DNA of 64,000 nucleotides from Bacteroidia bacterium (GCA_030428865.1 JAUIEK010000003.1:310001-374000), one strand, 5' to 3'. Counted from the first letter of the stretch, positions 16,501 to 25,615 are shown. The notes: generated by a model from the letters alone, not told the origin. Numbers and translations: made by a program.

Positions 16501-18784
16501 CAGCTACGCCGCTTTCTACAGGTCTGCCGTACGCATCGTAGTTGGTATATGAAAACTCACCCGCCAGCAATTGCTTGCTGTTTTGAGAAAAGCGAATTTG
16601 CCCATCGGTACGATACTTAAAACGTGCCTCTCCTTCATCAGGAGATTTTGTATAAACAAGCTGACCCAACACATTATATTGAAATTCTGATGTTAGATTT
16701 TCATTGTGATTGGTTGTAGCGGCCACGGTTTGCAAAGAAGCTGAGTTAAAACCTAAAGGCTGTAAGGTTTTAACCAATTTCCCTACTTGGTTGTAGTAGT
16801 TTAATGAATAATCGTAATAATTTACGTTATAACGAACACCTACAGCATTTGAATTTACAGGTTCTATTTGCCCTGTACTTTTGTTAATGTAGGTTAAATG
16901 AGCACTTGGTTTTAGCGGTTCTGCTCCTATATATTCTATGCGATAAAAACCAGCAGGTAAGGTGCTAGGTGTTGACGAAAAAACTTGTTCGGTTTTTAGA
17001 TTATACACCTTGTAATTGCTTAGGCTTCCTAAAAACTGCAGGGTATTATCACAACCTTTAGCAATGTGAACATCTACATATTTTTGTTCTCCTATTAATG
17101 ATAAAACCGGATATTGGTGAGGCCTGCTAGAATCTTCTTCAGATTCGCCAGCTCGAGCAGCCGCCAATGTTTTACCATCACTATCTGTAAATACCACCGA
17201 TTCGTTTCCTTGCACATCTTCTACCACTGTTTTGATAGCTTTTAACCAGTTGATTTTATAATTTGTACTGTTCGCTACTGTTTGTATGTCTGTATCTCCA
17301 ATAGTTGCTTGTAGTTCTTCACAAGTATTCCACGCACCAGCTAATAATACGCCATCATCTCTGTCTTGGTTAGTAATACCAAAACCAGCTGCTGTGATAA
17401 TTTGCACGTATACTTCAACGTCATTATTATCCCTTATTTTATAAAATTTGCCTATAGATAAAGGGAATGCTGCATGAACATTAATGCTGTAATTATGATG
17501 ATCGTATTCTATAAGGTTGGGGTCTATACAATCAGCCGAAGATTGAATTCTTCTTACTCTGTAGTACGTTCGAGTAGTATTTTCTTGATTAGGCAATCCT
17601 TTAGGGTTTACGTAAGCTTCTTTTAAACCTGGTGATTCTGGAAATGCGTTGTAGCCAAACACATAATACATTTCTTGCACTGCTGGCATGGTAAAAGAAT
17701 ATCCTTGTCGCCAAGCATCATTTAATTTGTTTCCGCCAATAACTTGTTTAACCGCTCCTGGATTTAACTCACTATAAATAGTTCTGCTATAAGGCCTATC
17801 AGTAATATCTTGCAAAGGTTCATCTGTATTGGCATTACTATAATACCAACCCAACGTGTTTACTTCGTTTCCTACTGGGCTGGGTTCTTCTACATTACCT
17901 GATTCAAAATTAGAACTTGTATAATTTGCTCCACCTGGTGTTTTTATAAAATCTTTTTTATATAAGAAGCTTTCGGGCGTTCCTCTAGAAGAAATAGGCG
18001 CAGATAAACTGGAAAAAGCAGGCCTGTTCTGATTGTCGTACAAGGTTTGTGATGCCCAAACTCGCTGTTCTTTAAAATCGTACGTTTGTGTTTGCAAATG
18101 CGTTCCTAGTGGTGTAAAGTAACTTTTAGAACTCCCTATTTTTCTACCAGCAATGTCAAATGTTTCTGAAGCTGTCCAGTTTATATCTCCATCAGGAACT
18201 GGGCAACCATTACCCGATCTAGGATTCGGATCGTTTGGACATAAATCACTATTGTTGGCAACCTTACCTGGTATTTCCCTACAGGCATACTCTGGTTCTG
18301 CATTAAAATCTCCATAGCCATCTCCGTCTGAATCTGGATAGTAATTAACTCCATCAGAACAATTAGGTGCTCCCATTTGCTCTATATGAATACTAACTGT
18401 TGTTCCTCTTGATGTTCTACCTATGATAGTTGCTGTTCTATCAGCTGTAGAGGTGTTTTGAGATACGTTAATATCTATGCCCAAAAGCGGAGAACTTGTT
18501 GGAAGAGAAACCCATGAATAACTACTTGAAAAAGAAAACATTTCTAAAGAACAAGGCTCTTGATCTACTCTTGATATTACTGGTTCTATCCTAAACCGAA
18601 TTACTTGTTCGGCAGCACTTATTAATGCCGGGTTTGTATTTGAATTTATAGCATCATTGTACGTAACGGAATAATCGCAATAGTTGTTTCCGTCACCACC
18701 AATTTCGTCTTCAAATCTATCTTGTGCAATTGTTGCTACAATTGCTGAGAGTAAAAAAATAACAGTTAGTATAATCTTTTTCAT
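13538..18784 (-). CDS. RHS repeat polymorphic toxin with C-terminal AHH-type nuclease domain
   Basis: A 1748-aa secreted protein. Domains in order: signal peptide 1-20; BACON-like beta domain at about 30-130; a calcium-type repeat (DSDGDGYGDF) near 150; a DUF6443-like region at about 205-400; YD/RHS repeats at about 640-1280; a carbohydrate-binding-like jelly roll at about 1285-1440; the RHS core motif (DYYPFGMPMPGR, then GRWLTTDPAGQYDSPYLGMGNNP) at about 1450-1525; and a variable tip. The tip has KHHIIPKALFKKYP near 1656 and FHGNHPQYNKYV near 1690, the AHH/HNH-superfamily nuclease pattern, so it probably cuts DNA in competitor cells. The gene is followed by a coupled immunity gene. Export route unknown: no T9SS C-terminal signal is seen. 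Confidence 0.88.
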   Translation of the reverse strand: MKKIILTVIFLLSAIVATIAQDRFEDEIGGDGNNYCDYSVTYNDAINSNTNPALISAAEQVIRFRIEPVISRVDQEPCSLEMFSFSSSYSWVSLPTSSPLLGIDINVSQNTSTADRTATIIGRTSRGTTVSIHIEQMGAPNCSDGVNYYPDSDGDGYGDFNAEPEYACREIPGKVANNSDLCPNDPNPRSGNGCPVPDGDINWTASETFDIAGRKIGSSKSYFTPLGTHLQTQTYDFKEQRVWASQTLYDNQNRPAFSSLSAPISSRGTPESFLYKKDFIKTPGGANYTSSNFESGNVEEPSPVGNEVNTLGWYYSNANTDEPLQDITDRPYSRTIYSELNPGAVKQVIGGNKLNDAWRQGYSFTMPAVQEMYYVFGYNAFPESPGLKEAYVNPKGLPNQENTTRTYYRVRRIQSSADCIDPNLIEYDHHNYSINVHAAFPLSIGKFYKIRDNNDVEVYVQIITAAGFGITNQDRDDGVLLAGAWNTCEELQATIGDTDIQTVANSTNYKINWLKAIKTVVEDVQGNESVVFTDSDGKTLAAARAGESEEDSSRPHQYPVLSLIGEQKYVDVHIAKGCDNTLQFLGSLSNYKVYNLKTEQVFSSTPSTLPAGFYRIEYIGAEPLKPSAHLTYINKSTGQIEPVNSNAVGVRYNVNYYDYSLNYYNQVGKLVKTLQPLGFNSASLQTVAATTNHNENLTSEFQYNVLGQLVYTKSPDEGEARFKYRTDGQIRFSQNSKQLLAGEFSYTNYDAYGRPVESGVAVGDFSTLNPAIKEFSGTRKEQHYTVYDALQNPSELVNLGLLASHQNPTFLSGNVAKTYNKDETGNVITTTYYSYDVYGRVQWIAQNIAELGVKTIDYQYDPVTSQVAKVIYQKNVPAERFIHRYTYNTVQQLEMVETSTDDVSYTTHANYSYYETGALKRTTLAEGIQNIDYVYNLAGQLKAINHPDLTQADDNDLFGMTLDYYTGDYRRNSNYSFVNSSSDNDQYNGNIKGMTWSTKNSLGSGNPLQYRYHYNKNNWLEEATFLEASLNPDNPADVTMNTTVSETQEVVANNSVVLAPGFHITATESVSFSARVAGNGNAYQANDYKVHGITYDANGNIRTLIRNKQTENGSNAMDNFTYHYRPDKPNQLDHVVDAVTDVTNAQDLKTQAANNYVYNTIGQLVENIGEAVRYQYNASGLVTKIYHENQLKVAFFYDDKGYRTRKVSYNNGVSITTFYVRDASGNPIAIYENNQLQEHAIYGAARLGVYNRTTNTSVYQLTDHLGNVRAVIAKDGNETMQYTETVFFDDLENSSGWDSEGAMHGISATISTERSYSGNTSVKIENPDYNQYQYAHSNTWVSIDNIVATDYKFSGWFYSTGPRVRFVFFMNENGETNYFTAVDETEISSTRNQWVYLEKTVQVPSNIDRINFRIDTFGGGYDSAGTVWYDDLKIEKITNISAVALVSATDYYPFGMPMPGRQIVGGQPYRYAYQGQEKDPETGKEAFQLRLWDSRIGRWLTTDPAGQYDSPYLGMGNNPIIRIDSDGGEDDTIYENINTGEQVEVHDGIDKTILVSDSDFQKAKFFANETGWLGVTDSPDMAQAYYDFYDSVDSYGGLSFANVMDYLFKKPKLFVFGQPVGASGGLELIGGPAGQGIKNGGSYLARLLGKTLKIQKHHIIPKALFKKYPALGKFLLRDGGFNLKKLPTPFHGNHPQYNKYVGRKIEQLIQRGNLNSSSLKSLQGELNRTLNKAYDSGLKLNDYFRQFN

Positions 18785-18788
18785 AGAC

Positions 18789-21700
18789 TTATTGATTTTT
18801 ATAGTGCTTGTTGTATTTTTTTACAAGTTTAAATCCTCCTGTAATTGTACCTTGGTCTATAACCTCGCTATATACTTCACTCAGTTCTCCTGCTTTGTTA
18901 TACACATATTTTGTAGAAAGGCCATTAGCGCCTGTTATGTATTCTACTTCGTCATATTGGTTGTATACATAGCTAGTCATAGAACTAGCTACAGGATGCA
19001 ATCTGAAATCATCTAAATCAATCGTTCCGTTTGCACTAGTAATGGCAACAGTGGCTCCTGTTGTAGGAATCGTAATGTAGCCATTCAGTTGTGTCCAGCT
19101 ACCAGCAGTTACTGTTTCGCCTTCACGGAAAAGAACAGTTGCTCCATTTACTTTGATTCTGGCTTGGTCTTTTTGCGGAGTTTTTACCCAAACAGAAACT
19201 TTAAATTTTTCTCTGCCATCAGTACGATCATTACCGTCAGCAGGATTATTAATTGCCGGCACATTTACTTCAAACGCATTTTCACCTGGGCTAATTCTAA
19301 CAAGATAGCTCCCTGTATGAGACGTAGCATCTAACTCTCTACCCAATGATTTAATTTCTGAATCGAAATAAGTAGGATCTGCATCAATTGTGTACTCTGC
19401 GCCACTATAATACATATCTACATAGGCAGCGTTTGCTGTTGCGATTATTTTTGAGTTTGTATCTCCTACTTTTGATGCTGCGTAATTATCATTAACGTCT
19501 TTAGATTCTAACGGTAATGAAAAATGATTATACCTTGTAATTTCTGATACTTGCTTCCATTTAGCATTCGTTTGGGTAGCCCCTACACCCCATTCAAATC
19601 CATCATCAGTTGCTTGATTAAAATCTAGGTAAGTTCCGTCTGTATCTAACTGCCCTTCCCAAACATATGATTTGTGCTTACGCCATATTTTTTCACTTTC
19701 ATTTTCTGGGCTCGTTTGTGAACCTTTATAATCTCTGTACGTCCAGTTACTATTCCAGGTAGTAATAGCCGCACTAACAACTTTTTCTGTATTGTTTTGA
19801 TCTATTAAATATGTGTAATTTGCTGCAACTTGTGCCAGCATATTTTTGTTGTTTGCGTTATCAACCATGCTACCCATGTTAGAGTACCTATAGTAAGCCG
19901 GTATTGTTTTTGTTTTGAACTTAAGACCGTTGCTACTATGTGTTGTTGTTTCTAAAACCTGACCTGTGAGAAAGTCGTATTTATCAATACTTTTTGTAAT
20001 TCTGTTTCCTCCTACCGTGTTAATTGTTTTTTCAAGCACATTAGGATAATCGATCTTACTCGTAGAACTCACATAAAATTTTTCTTCGTCATCTTTTATA
20101 ACTCTCTTATAAGATTTATGAGATTCTTGAGTAACACCTATTTCCTGGTTCCCGTTTAAGTTTTGCTTATATATATTCTCAGTCATATTTAACAACTGGT
20201 TAGCTGCATTATAAGTTTTTATAGACTTTATTCTACCAATATTGCCTAACCTACTTTCTATCGTGAATTTATTGGCTATCACTTTTCCATTTTCAAAAGT
20301 TGTATTTTGATTTTCTTTTACTCTAAAGCATTCTCCTAAGCTAAAAATATAACCTGGCTCTTCTTTTTGCGACTTTAAAGTTTCAAATTCATATATTGTT
20401 TTTCCTAAAAAGTTTCCATCTCCATCTTTATTCTGCATTTCAACTTCCTCATACATAACAAGAGGCGCAGGTAGTTCTGAAGCATAAGGGATACCTCTAG
20501 GTTCTTTCGACGGAGCATACGAAGTAATTCCATTTTTATAGATATATTCTGTGGTAGCAATGTTTTTCATATCATTACTTACTGCAATACTTTTGGTTCG
20601 TATACCGCCCGCCAAATTTTTTTTGTTGATTCCATAAACAACCAAATCATAAGCACAATTATTTCGATTAGAACAGTTGTTCGAATCGTAGTTGTGTAAA
20701 GAAGATTCCTGACCAACTTCTATTTCTATCCAATTTGAATCTACTGCAACCACTCTTACACCAAACGATATTGAAATTCTTGGTGTATTATCTTCAACCC
20801 TATAAAAAATCATATAACGGGAATTCTCTGAAAAATATTGGTTTGCATCTAAAGAGTTTTTAAAATATACACGAACAGCATTGTTTCTTATACTTATGAC
20901 AGATTCTATGTTATCAAGACCTACTTCTTCATAAGAAGCAGCCTCTGTATAATATTCATCTGATTCATATTCCATTTTAATTCTTCCTCCTGTAGGAGTT
21001 GTAATTTGATTTAAACTCCAAACAGAAGGATTCCCTTTGTAATACCCCCAAGCATCAATATAATCTTCCACGTTATTTTGTGGATACGGAATAGAAGGAC
21101 TTTTATACTCAAATTTATAAGGAGGTACAATTGCTACTCCTCCTTTTCCTTTAAAATGAAGTTCGTTTAGTGTTAGTTTTCCATATCCTGTTTCTGTACC
21201 TGGAGCATTCCTTGCCAAACGATAATCATGCGTGAATTCTATCACTTGGCTAGCTTTAGATTCTAAATCCAAACCTTCGATATCTTTGATATCTAGGACT
21301 TTCTTATGTTGGTTTATATTAAACTCTCGTAAATGTTTATTTGGATGCTCAAGATAAAGGTTGGTTTCAATTCCCCAAAAAGGACTTTTTTCACCTCTCC
21401 TATTAATTACCATCTCAAATGTAAGTTTATTAGCCGCATTATTAACGCTGCCGATACGCACATGTTTATTAAGCATTCCTGTTTTTTCTAAATTAATCGA
21501 AACTCCAGCAGCTTTTGAAATGTTGTCTAAAGCATTTGTGCTATTTCGTATTAGAATGATTTTTTTCAAGCTAAGCATTTCATGCTTATGAAAATTTAAG
21601 TTGATAGAATTTATTTTTGTACCAGTAACATAAAACACTTTCATCCAATAATTAGGAGGGAAACCTATTGTTTTTTCTGGTATGGTCCACCAGCTATTAT

Positions 21701-23990
21701 TAACTAGATTAATATCTCCCATAGCAGCTTTAGTACTTTCCCAATAATGTTCATTATTTCCATAAAAAGAACCATAAACTCTATCTCCTGGGCTTAAAAC
21801 AACTTTATTTTCTTGTGAAGCAAATTCTTTATTGTATGTATAAGATTCATTTATGTCATCCTTTCTCAATTCTTTAACAAATAAGGCCGTATGGGTTCTT
21901 GTTTTAATGGCATCAAGGTAATATACTTGTTTACGCCCCCAAGTGTAGGAATAACTTTTTTTGGTAGGGTCTTCTGGATTTAGATGCTCTTCTACTCGTC
22001 CTCTAGGAGTTCTCCAGATATATCCATCAGACCATTTTCCATAATCAAATTCTACCCAATACCCATAATCGGCTTCATCCACCCTACCATTTCCGTTTTT
22101 ATCAAAATAATCGGGTCCTGTAATTGCTGTTAATAACCAATGGGTAGCATAGGGGGAAGTTTTTTGAATTTCAAAAAAATTATCGTCTTCAGAATCTACA
22201 TCATCTCCATTACCATTTACTTTTTGAAAGTTTTTATAAAAGGTTTCAAAATTATAGACAGGTAGGGAATAATGGTATGTTTTTCCATCCATTGTGGTAA
22301 CCCTAAAAGCTCCTATTCCATCATCTAAAAAAACAGAAGTATCACTACGGTTTAACTTATAATTTTGTTCTCTTGCCTCAATTAGTCCGTGCGCCAGATT
22401 ATCTCTAATTTCTTTATTCGTAAAAGTTTCTATAACATTTCCTTCTCGTTTTCTATTGTCGAGGTTTGACAGACTTTGGAAATTAGTGTAAGTAGTTGTG
22501 TTAGACGAAAGAAAATATTCCATGATATGGTCACTATGTACAGAAGGTAAAAATGGAACTTGATTTATATTAGTAGTTTCTAAACGTAAAAAAGAGTTAT
22601 ACACATTGGTAAATGTGAAATGTTTTTTTCGAATAGCCTCATAACCTGGGCCATTAGATATTCCTGTTGATGGGGGAGCTTTATACTCAGAAATATCATA
22701 ATTTAAGTATTGAGTATACTCATTATCCTGATTTTGCTCTCCTCTTCCTCTGCCAGACAAAATTAATTCAGCATTTGTGTAAGGCTGCATGTTGCCGGAC
22801 AATCCTTGAGCATTAATGGCATAATTGTCATAATTAGGTAATACTAAATTATTTTTTAAACGGATATTGTTATTTTCAAGCAAGTCGTCATACGATTGTG
22901 AATTATCGAATTTTTGGATGATATTAACATCCATAAAATGATTTTCTTTCATTAATCGTGATAAATTATCACTATTAGAGTATGTTTTAAGCTTGTTTGC
23001 CTCTACAGGGTAAAGCATTCCTGAGGTATATAGGTTTGAATATTTAAATAAAGAATATTTAACTTTTGTATGATTAAACGAAGCATAAAAAATATAGATA
23101 GGAATAAAAAAACCACTAGAAGAAACAGTAATGTCATAATCACCAGAATCTATAGTTTGTGTAGAGGTAGAAATACCAGCTCCATAACCGTTTACTTTTG
23201 CATTAAAAGAAGCTCCTTGAGAAGAAAAGCTAATTCCAACAGAAGTAGTTCTAGCAGTTCCTTCTGCAATTCCATTTTGGAAAGTCCCATTACTTTTACT
23301 AATTGAAACTCCTCCAGATAACCCAGAATTGTAATTATAATTTAAACTCACTCCTAAATTAGCAGCTCCTCTCTTAGTTCCAGAATATCCAACACCAACT
23401 CCATTAGTGCTAAAGCTAGCAGAAAAGCCACTATACCCTCCATTAATTCCAACGCCATTGGTGCCTATACGCCCCCCTACACTAACTCCATTTTTCCATC
23501 CTATACCTGCCTCTACAAAACCTCCAAGAGATTGGTTAGAACCCCAGGATAACCCTAAGCCAACAGAATATTTACCTTTAAGGGTAACTCCTGCACTAAA
23601 ACTATAATAATTCTCATCCCAACCTTTATCATAAAAAAACTCACTGTAATTTGTTTTTCCCCAATCATCAGGGTACCCGTTTACAGAACGGTTAATAGCT
23701 CCAGGGTTTAAACTCCAGCCCAAGCCTACCCAAGAAGCTTCTTGATCCATTGCAATACCTGCATGGTAAGATAGCGCTATAGGATAGCCTCCTTCTGGAG
23801 ATGGTACATTTAGTAATGGGAGTACATAACTAAATCCGCCCGTAACTAAATTTACCATATCTGTTGCATCTACGGGTTCAAAAGATGCTGCTTCAGGAGA
23901 GTTTGGCCCTTGAGCGCTAAGCTGTTTTACGTTGAACAGCGTCAATAAAACAATTATGAGTAATATATATATTGATTTGTAATTTTTCAT
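18789..23990 (-). CDS. Large secreted RHS/SpvB-like partner protein
   Basis: A 1733-aa protein with a signal peptide (1-26). Next is a conserved Bacteroidota start (PEAASFEPVDATDMVNLVTG, then YVLPLLNVPSPEGGYPIALSY and WVGLGWSLNPGAI), which resembles the N-terminal SpvB/Tc-toxin-like part of split RHS systems. A glycine-rich repetitive stretch is at about 135-270. A long beta-rich middle follows. A carbohydrate-binding-like domain lies at about 1600-1680, then a YD repeat (YVYNQYDEVEYITGANGLST). It ends 4 bp before the RHS toxin gene, so the two are co-expressed. By analogy with Tc toxin B/C shells it may form part of the casing that holds the toxin. That is an inference. Confidence 0.75.
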   Translation of the reverse strand: MKNYKSIYILLIIVLLTLFNVKQLSAQGPNSPEAASFEPVDATDMVNLVTGGFSYVLPLLNVPSPEGGYPIALSYHAGIAMDQEASWVGLGWSLNPGAINRSVNGYPDDWGKTNYSEFFYDKGWDENYYSFSAGVTLKGKYSVGLGLSWGSNQSLGGFVEAGIGWKNGVSVGGRIGTNGVGINGGYSGFSASFSTNGVGVGYSGTKRGAANLGVSLNYNYNSGLSGGVSISKSNGTFQNGIAEGTARTTSVGISFSSQGASFNAKVNGYGAGISTSTQTIDSGDYDITVSSSGFFIPIYIFYASFNHTKVKYSLFKYSNLYTSGMLYPVEANKLKTYSNSDNLSRLMKENHFMDVNIIQKFDNSQSYDDLLENNNIRLKNNLVLPNYDNYAINAQGLSGNMQPYTNAELILSGRGRGEQNQDNEYTQYLNYDISEYKAPPSTGISNGPGYEAIRKKHFTFTNVYNSFLRLETTNINQVPFLPSVHSDHIMEYFLSSNTTTYTNFQSLSNLDNRKREGNVIETFTNKEIRDNLAHGLIEAREQNYKLNRSDTSVFLDDGIGAFRVTTMDGKTYHYSLPVYNFETFYKNFQKVNGNGDDVDSEDDNFFEIQKTSPYATHWLLTAITGPDYFDKNGNGRVDEADYGYWVEFDYGKWSDGYIWRTPRGRVEEHLNPEDPTKKSYSYTWGRKQVYYLDAIKTRTHTALFVKELRKDDINESYTYNKEFASQENKVVLSPGDRVYGSFYGNNEHYWESTKAAMGDINLVNNSWWTIPEKTIGFPPNYWMKVFYVTGTKINSINLNFHKHEMLSLKKIILIRNSTNALDNISKAAGVSINLEKTGMLNKHVRIGSVNNAANKLTFEMVINRRGEKSPFWGIETNLYLEHPNKHLREFNINQHKKVLDIKDIEGLDLESKASQVIEFTHDYRLARNAPGTETGYGKLTLNELHFKGKGGVAIVPPYKFEYKSPSIPYPQNNVEDYIDAWGYYKGNPSVWSLNQITTPTGGRIKMEYESDEYYTEAASYEEVGLDNIESVISIRNNAVRVYFKNSLDANQYFSENSRYMIFYRVEDNTPRISISFGVRVVAVDSNWIEIEVGQESSLHNYDSNNCSNRNNCAYDLVVYGINKKNLAGGIRTKSIAVSNDMKNIATTEYIYKNGITSYAPSKEPRGIPYASELPAPLVMYEEVEMQNKDGDGNFLGKTIYEFETLKSQKEEPGYIFSLGECFRVKENQNTTFENGKVIANKFTIESRLGNIGRIKSIKTYNAANQLLNMTENIYKQNLNGNQEIGVTQESHKSYKRVIKDDEEKFYVSSTSKIDYPNVLEKTINTVGGNRITKSIDKYDFLTGQVLETTTHSSNGLKFKTKTIPAYYRYSNMGSMVDNANNKNMLAQVAANYTYLIDQNNTEKVVSAAITTWNSNWTYRDYKGSQTSPENESEKIWRKHKSYVWEGQLDTDGTYLDFNQATDDGFEWGVGATQTNAKWKQVSEITRYNHFSLPLESKDVNDNYAASKVGDTNSKIIATANAAYVDMYYSGAEYTIDADPTYFDSEIKSLGRELDATSHTGSYLVRISPGENAFEVNVPAINNPADGNDRTDGREKFKVSVWVKTPQKDQARIKVNGATVLFREGETVTAGSWTQLNGYITIPTTGATVAITSANGTIDLDDFRLHPVASSMTSYVYNQYDEVEYITGANGLSTKYVYNKAGELSEVYSEVIDQGTITGGFKLVKKYNKHYKNQ

Positions 23991-24093
23991 AGCCTCTTAA
24001 TTATTGGAGTTGGTATTGTAAAAGCGTTTTGATTTCACTATATCACTTTGATCCTTAAAGTCTTTTTGTAGGGTTTTCAATTCTTGAATTGCT

Positions 24094-24357
24094 TTATTGA
24101 TCTTTTAAATTTATCAATTGTAGGTTGTCATCTACCCAACCTTTTTCTGTAAGCCTTATCAAGCCATGTTTCTCGTGATATAAATAATCTCCTGTTACTG
24201 CTTTTGCTGCAAAACCAACATCAAAGTTTTTGATGCATATGGTTTGCCCATCGGGTAAATCAACCTCTTGTCCGTTACAATCATCTTTACTGCAAGAAAA
24301 AAATATCGAGAAAGTAAGTATTGCTATAATAATTCTAGTATTCTTTTTTACTATCAT
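24094..24357 (-). CDS. Small lipoprotein of unknown function
   Basis: An 87-aa protein with lipobox IFFSC (C22) after a hydrophobic helix. The mature part reads SKDDCNGQEVDLPDGQTICI and then DYLYHEKHGLIRLTEKGWVDD. No family recognised. Its start overlaps the preceding lipoprotein stop by 4 bp. It may be truncated: a +1 frame immediately after its stop (24104 down to 23997) stays open for 35 codons with helical, coding-like sequence. It sits at the head of the RHS operon, 103 bp before the 1733-aa gene. Confidence 0.7.
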   Translation of the reverse strand: MIVKKNTRIIIAILTFSIFFSCSKDDCNGQEVDLPDGQTICIKNFDVGFAAKAVTGDYLYHEKHGLIRLTEKGWVDDNLQLINLKDQ

Positions 24358-24974
24358 TTTTCAATCAAATTTATTTGTAATTGATTCCTAATTTTTTCCG
24401 TTTGTATTTTAAACTTAACCTCTCCTGTATAGATTCCTAAATCTTCTATGGTAAAATTTAGATGTTTTTCTTGTAAGTATTTATCATTTTTTGAGTACAC
24501 AAAAAGCATGGTGGTAGCACCACTCATACCATACATTCTTGGGTAGCTATAATCTACTAAAGGAATGGTGTCTTTTGCAACAGTAAAAAGATGCACTTTT
24601 TGATCCATCTCAAAAGCTAACTGGTTTACCATAGCGCCAAACTCTTGTCTGTTCTTTGGAGTTACACTCAGCAATTCCTGACCATTTTTTGACATAGAAA
24701 CAGTGAAGTACAAATACTTTTGGTACTTCTTTCTCAGTTTTTGAATTGCCTGCTCACGCTCTTTTCCTGTCAAATTTTCTGATAGTTCTTGTTCAACTAG
24801 TAAATCTGTAGGCTTGTATAGTATGGAAAACTCATAACCATTTACATTTTTCTGCTGCAAATAGCCATTCTTAGGATCTTTTATGTACGCATACAATTCC
24901 TCTTTGCTATCAAACGTTTTTGAAGTGCATGAGAAGATTAAAAAAGTGACTAATAATACGGAAAGCTTCTTCAC
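24354..24974 (-). CDS. Lipoprotein of unknown function
   Basis: A 206-aa protein with signal MKKLSVLLVTFLIFSC and lipobox FSC (C16). The body is soluble and charged, with a helical ENLTGKEREQAIQKLRKKYQKY segment near residues 60-85, then a beta-rich part ending at NQLQINLIEK. No motif recognised. It is the first gene of the minus-strand RHS operon and overlaps the next lipoprotein by 4 bp. Genes of this kind (short secreted lipoproteins ahead of RHS proteins) recur in Bacteroidota toxin loci, but their role is unknown to me. Confidence 0.7.
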   Translation of the reverse strand: MKKLSVLLVTFLIFSCTSKTFDSKEELYAYIKDPKNGYLQQKNVNGYEFSILYKPTDLLVEQELSENLTGKEREQAIQKLRKKYQKYLYFTVSMSKNGQELLSVTPKNRQEFGAMVNQLAFEMDQKVHLFTVAKDTIPLVDYSYPRMYGMSGATTMLFVYSKNDKYLQEKHLNFTIEDLGIYTGEVKFKIQTEKIRNQLQINLIEK

Positions 24975-25029
24975 TGCTTATTCCTTTTTTCAATGGCAAT
25001 TTTCTATCAAAATAGATAGTCTATTTCGA

Positions 25030-25569
25030 TTATTCTTTTTTTCCTTTAAATTCGGTGTTAAGACCTTCTAGTATCTCATTGGTTAGATCAGTAGCTTCAT
25101 CTGCATACATAATGTTTCCGCTAGAATTTGCTCCAAAGATAATTCTATAGCCTTTTTTCTTGCCGTATTCTTTTACATAATCATTAATATCATTAATAAC
25201 GGTTTGAGTGGCTTTTTTATCTTCATCCTGAATTTGCTTCTGAATAGCTTGCTGGTAATTATTGATTTGCTGCTGCTTATTACCAAGCAACTCTTGCTTT
25301 AAAGCCAGTTCTTTTCTTGTATACCTAGCACGTTCTTTTTCGTACTGTTTTAATTCTTTTTGCCAATCAACTACCAAACTATCAACATTGGATCTAAGAA
25401 GTTTCGCTTTTTTTTCAAAATCGGCACGAACAATTTTTGTTCGGTTATATCCTTCTAATAACTTGTTAACATCAACATATACCAATTCTGAAGATTGATA
25501 CGATTTGTAAACAGCAAATAAAGAAACTAGTAAAGCTATTACAGCTATAATTGGAAGTGTTTTTTTCAT
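25030..25569 (-). CDS. OmpH/Skp family periplasmic chaperone-like protein
   Basis: A 179-aa protein starting at MKKTLPIIAVIALLVSLFAV; an upstream in-frame ATG at 25593 is rejected because it leaves too short a leader from the promoter at 25608-25615. A single N-terminal hydrophobic helix precedes VYVDVNKLLEGYN, the OmpH start. A long coiled coil follows (ELKQYEKERARYTRKELALKQELL and further), then the OmpH beta end (GYRIIFGANSSGNIMYADEATDLTNEILEGLN). Skp-type proteins hold unfolded outer-membrane proteins in the periplasm. It lies downstream of the secretion operon but has its own promoter. Confidence 0.88.
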   Translation of the reverse strand: MKKTLPIIAVIALLVSLFAVYKSYQSSELVYVDVNKLLEGYNRTKIVRADFEKKAKLLRSNVDSLVVDWQKELKQYEKERARYTRKELALKQELLGNKQQQINNYQQAIQKQIQDEDKKATQTVINDINDYVKEYGKKKGYRIIFGANSSGNIMYADEATDLTNEILEGLNTEFKGKKE

Positions 25570-25607
25570 GTAAATTTTGTTATTATAAAGCAATTTTTTC
25601 TGCGCTG

Positions 25608-25615
25608 CAAAAGTA
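25608..25615 (-). promoter_or_regulatory. Promoter -7 element for the OmpH-like gene
   Basis: Minus-strand TACTTTTG is an exact TAnnTTTG match between the secretion operon and the OmpH-like gene. A transcript would start near 25601, about 32 nt before ATG 25569. That supports the shorter start. Confidence 0.5.

Noticed and set aside
13538-18784. T9SS sorting signal on the RHS toxin
   Set aside because: The C-terminus is the nuclease tip followed by NDYFRQFN. There is no conserved sorting-domain end, so the export route is left open.
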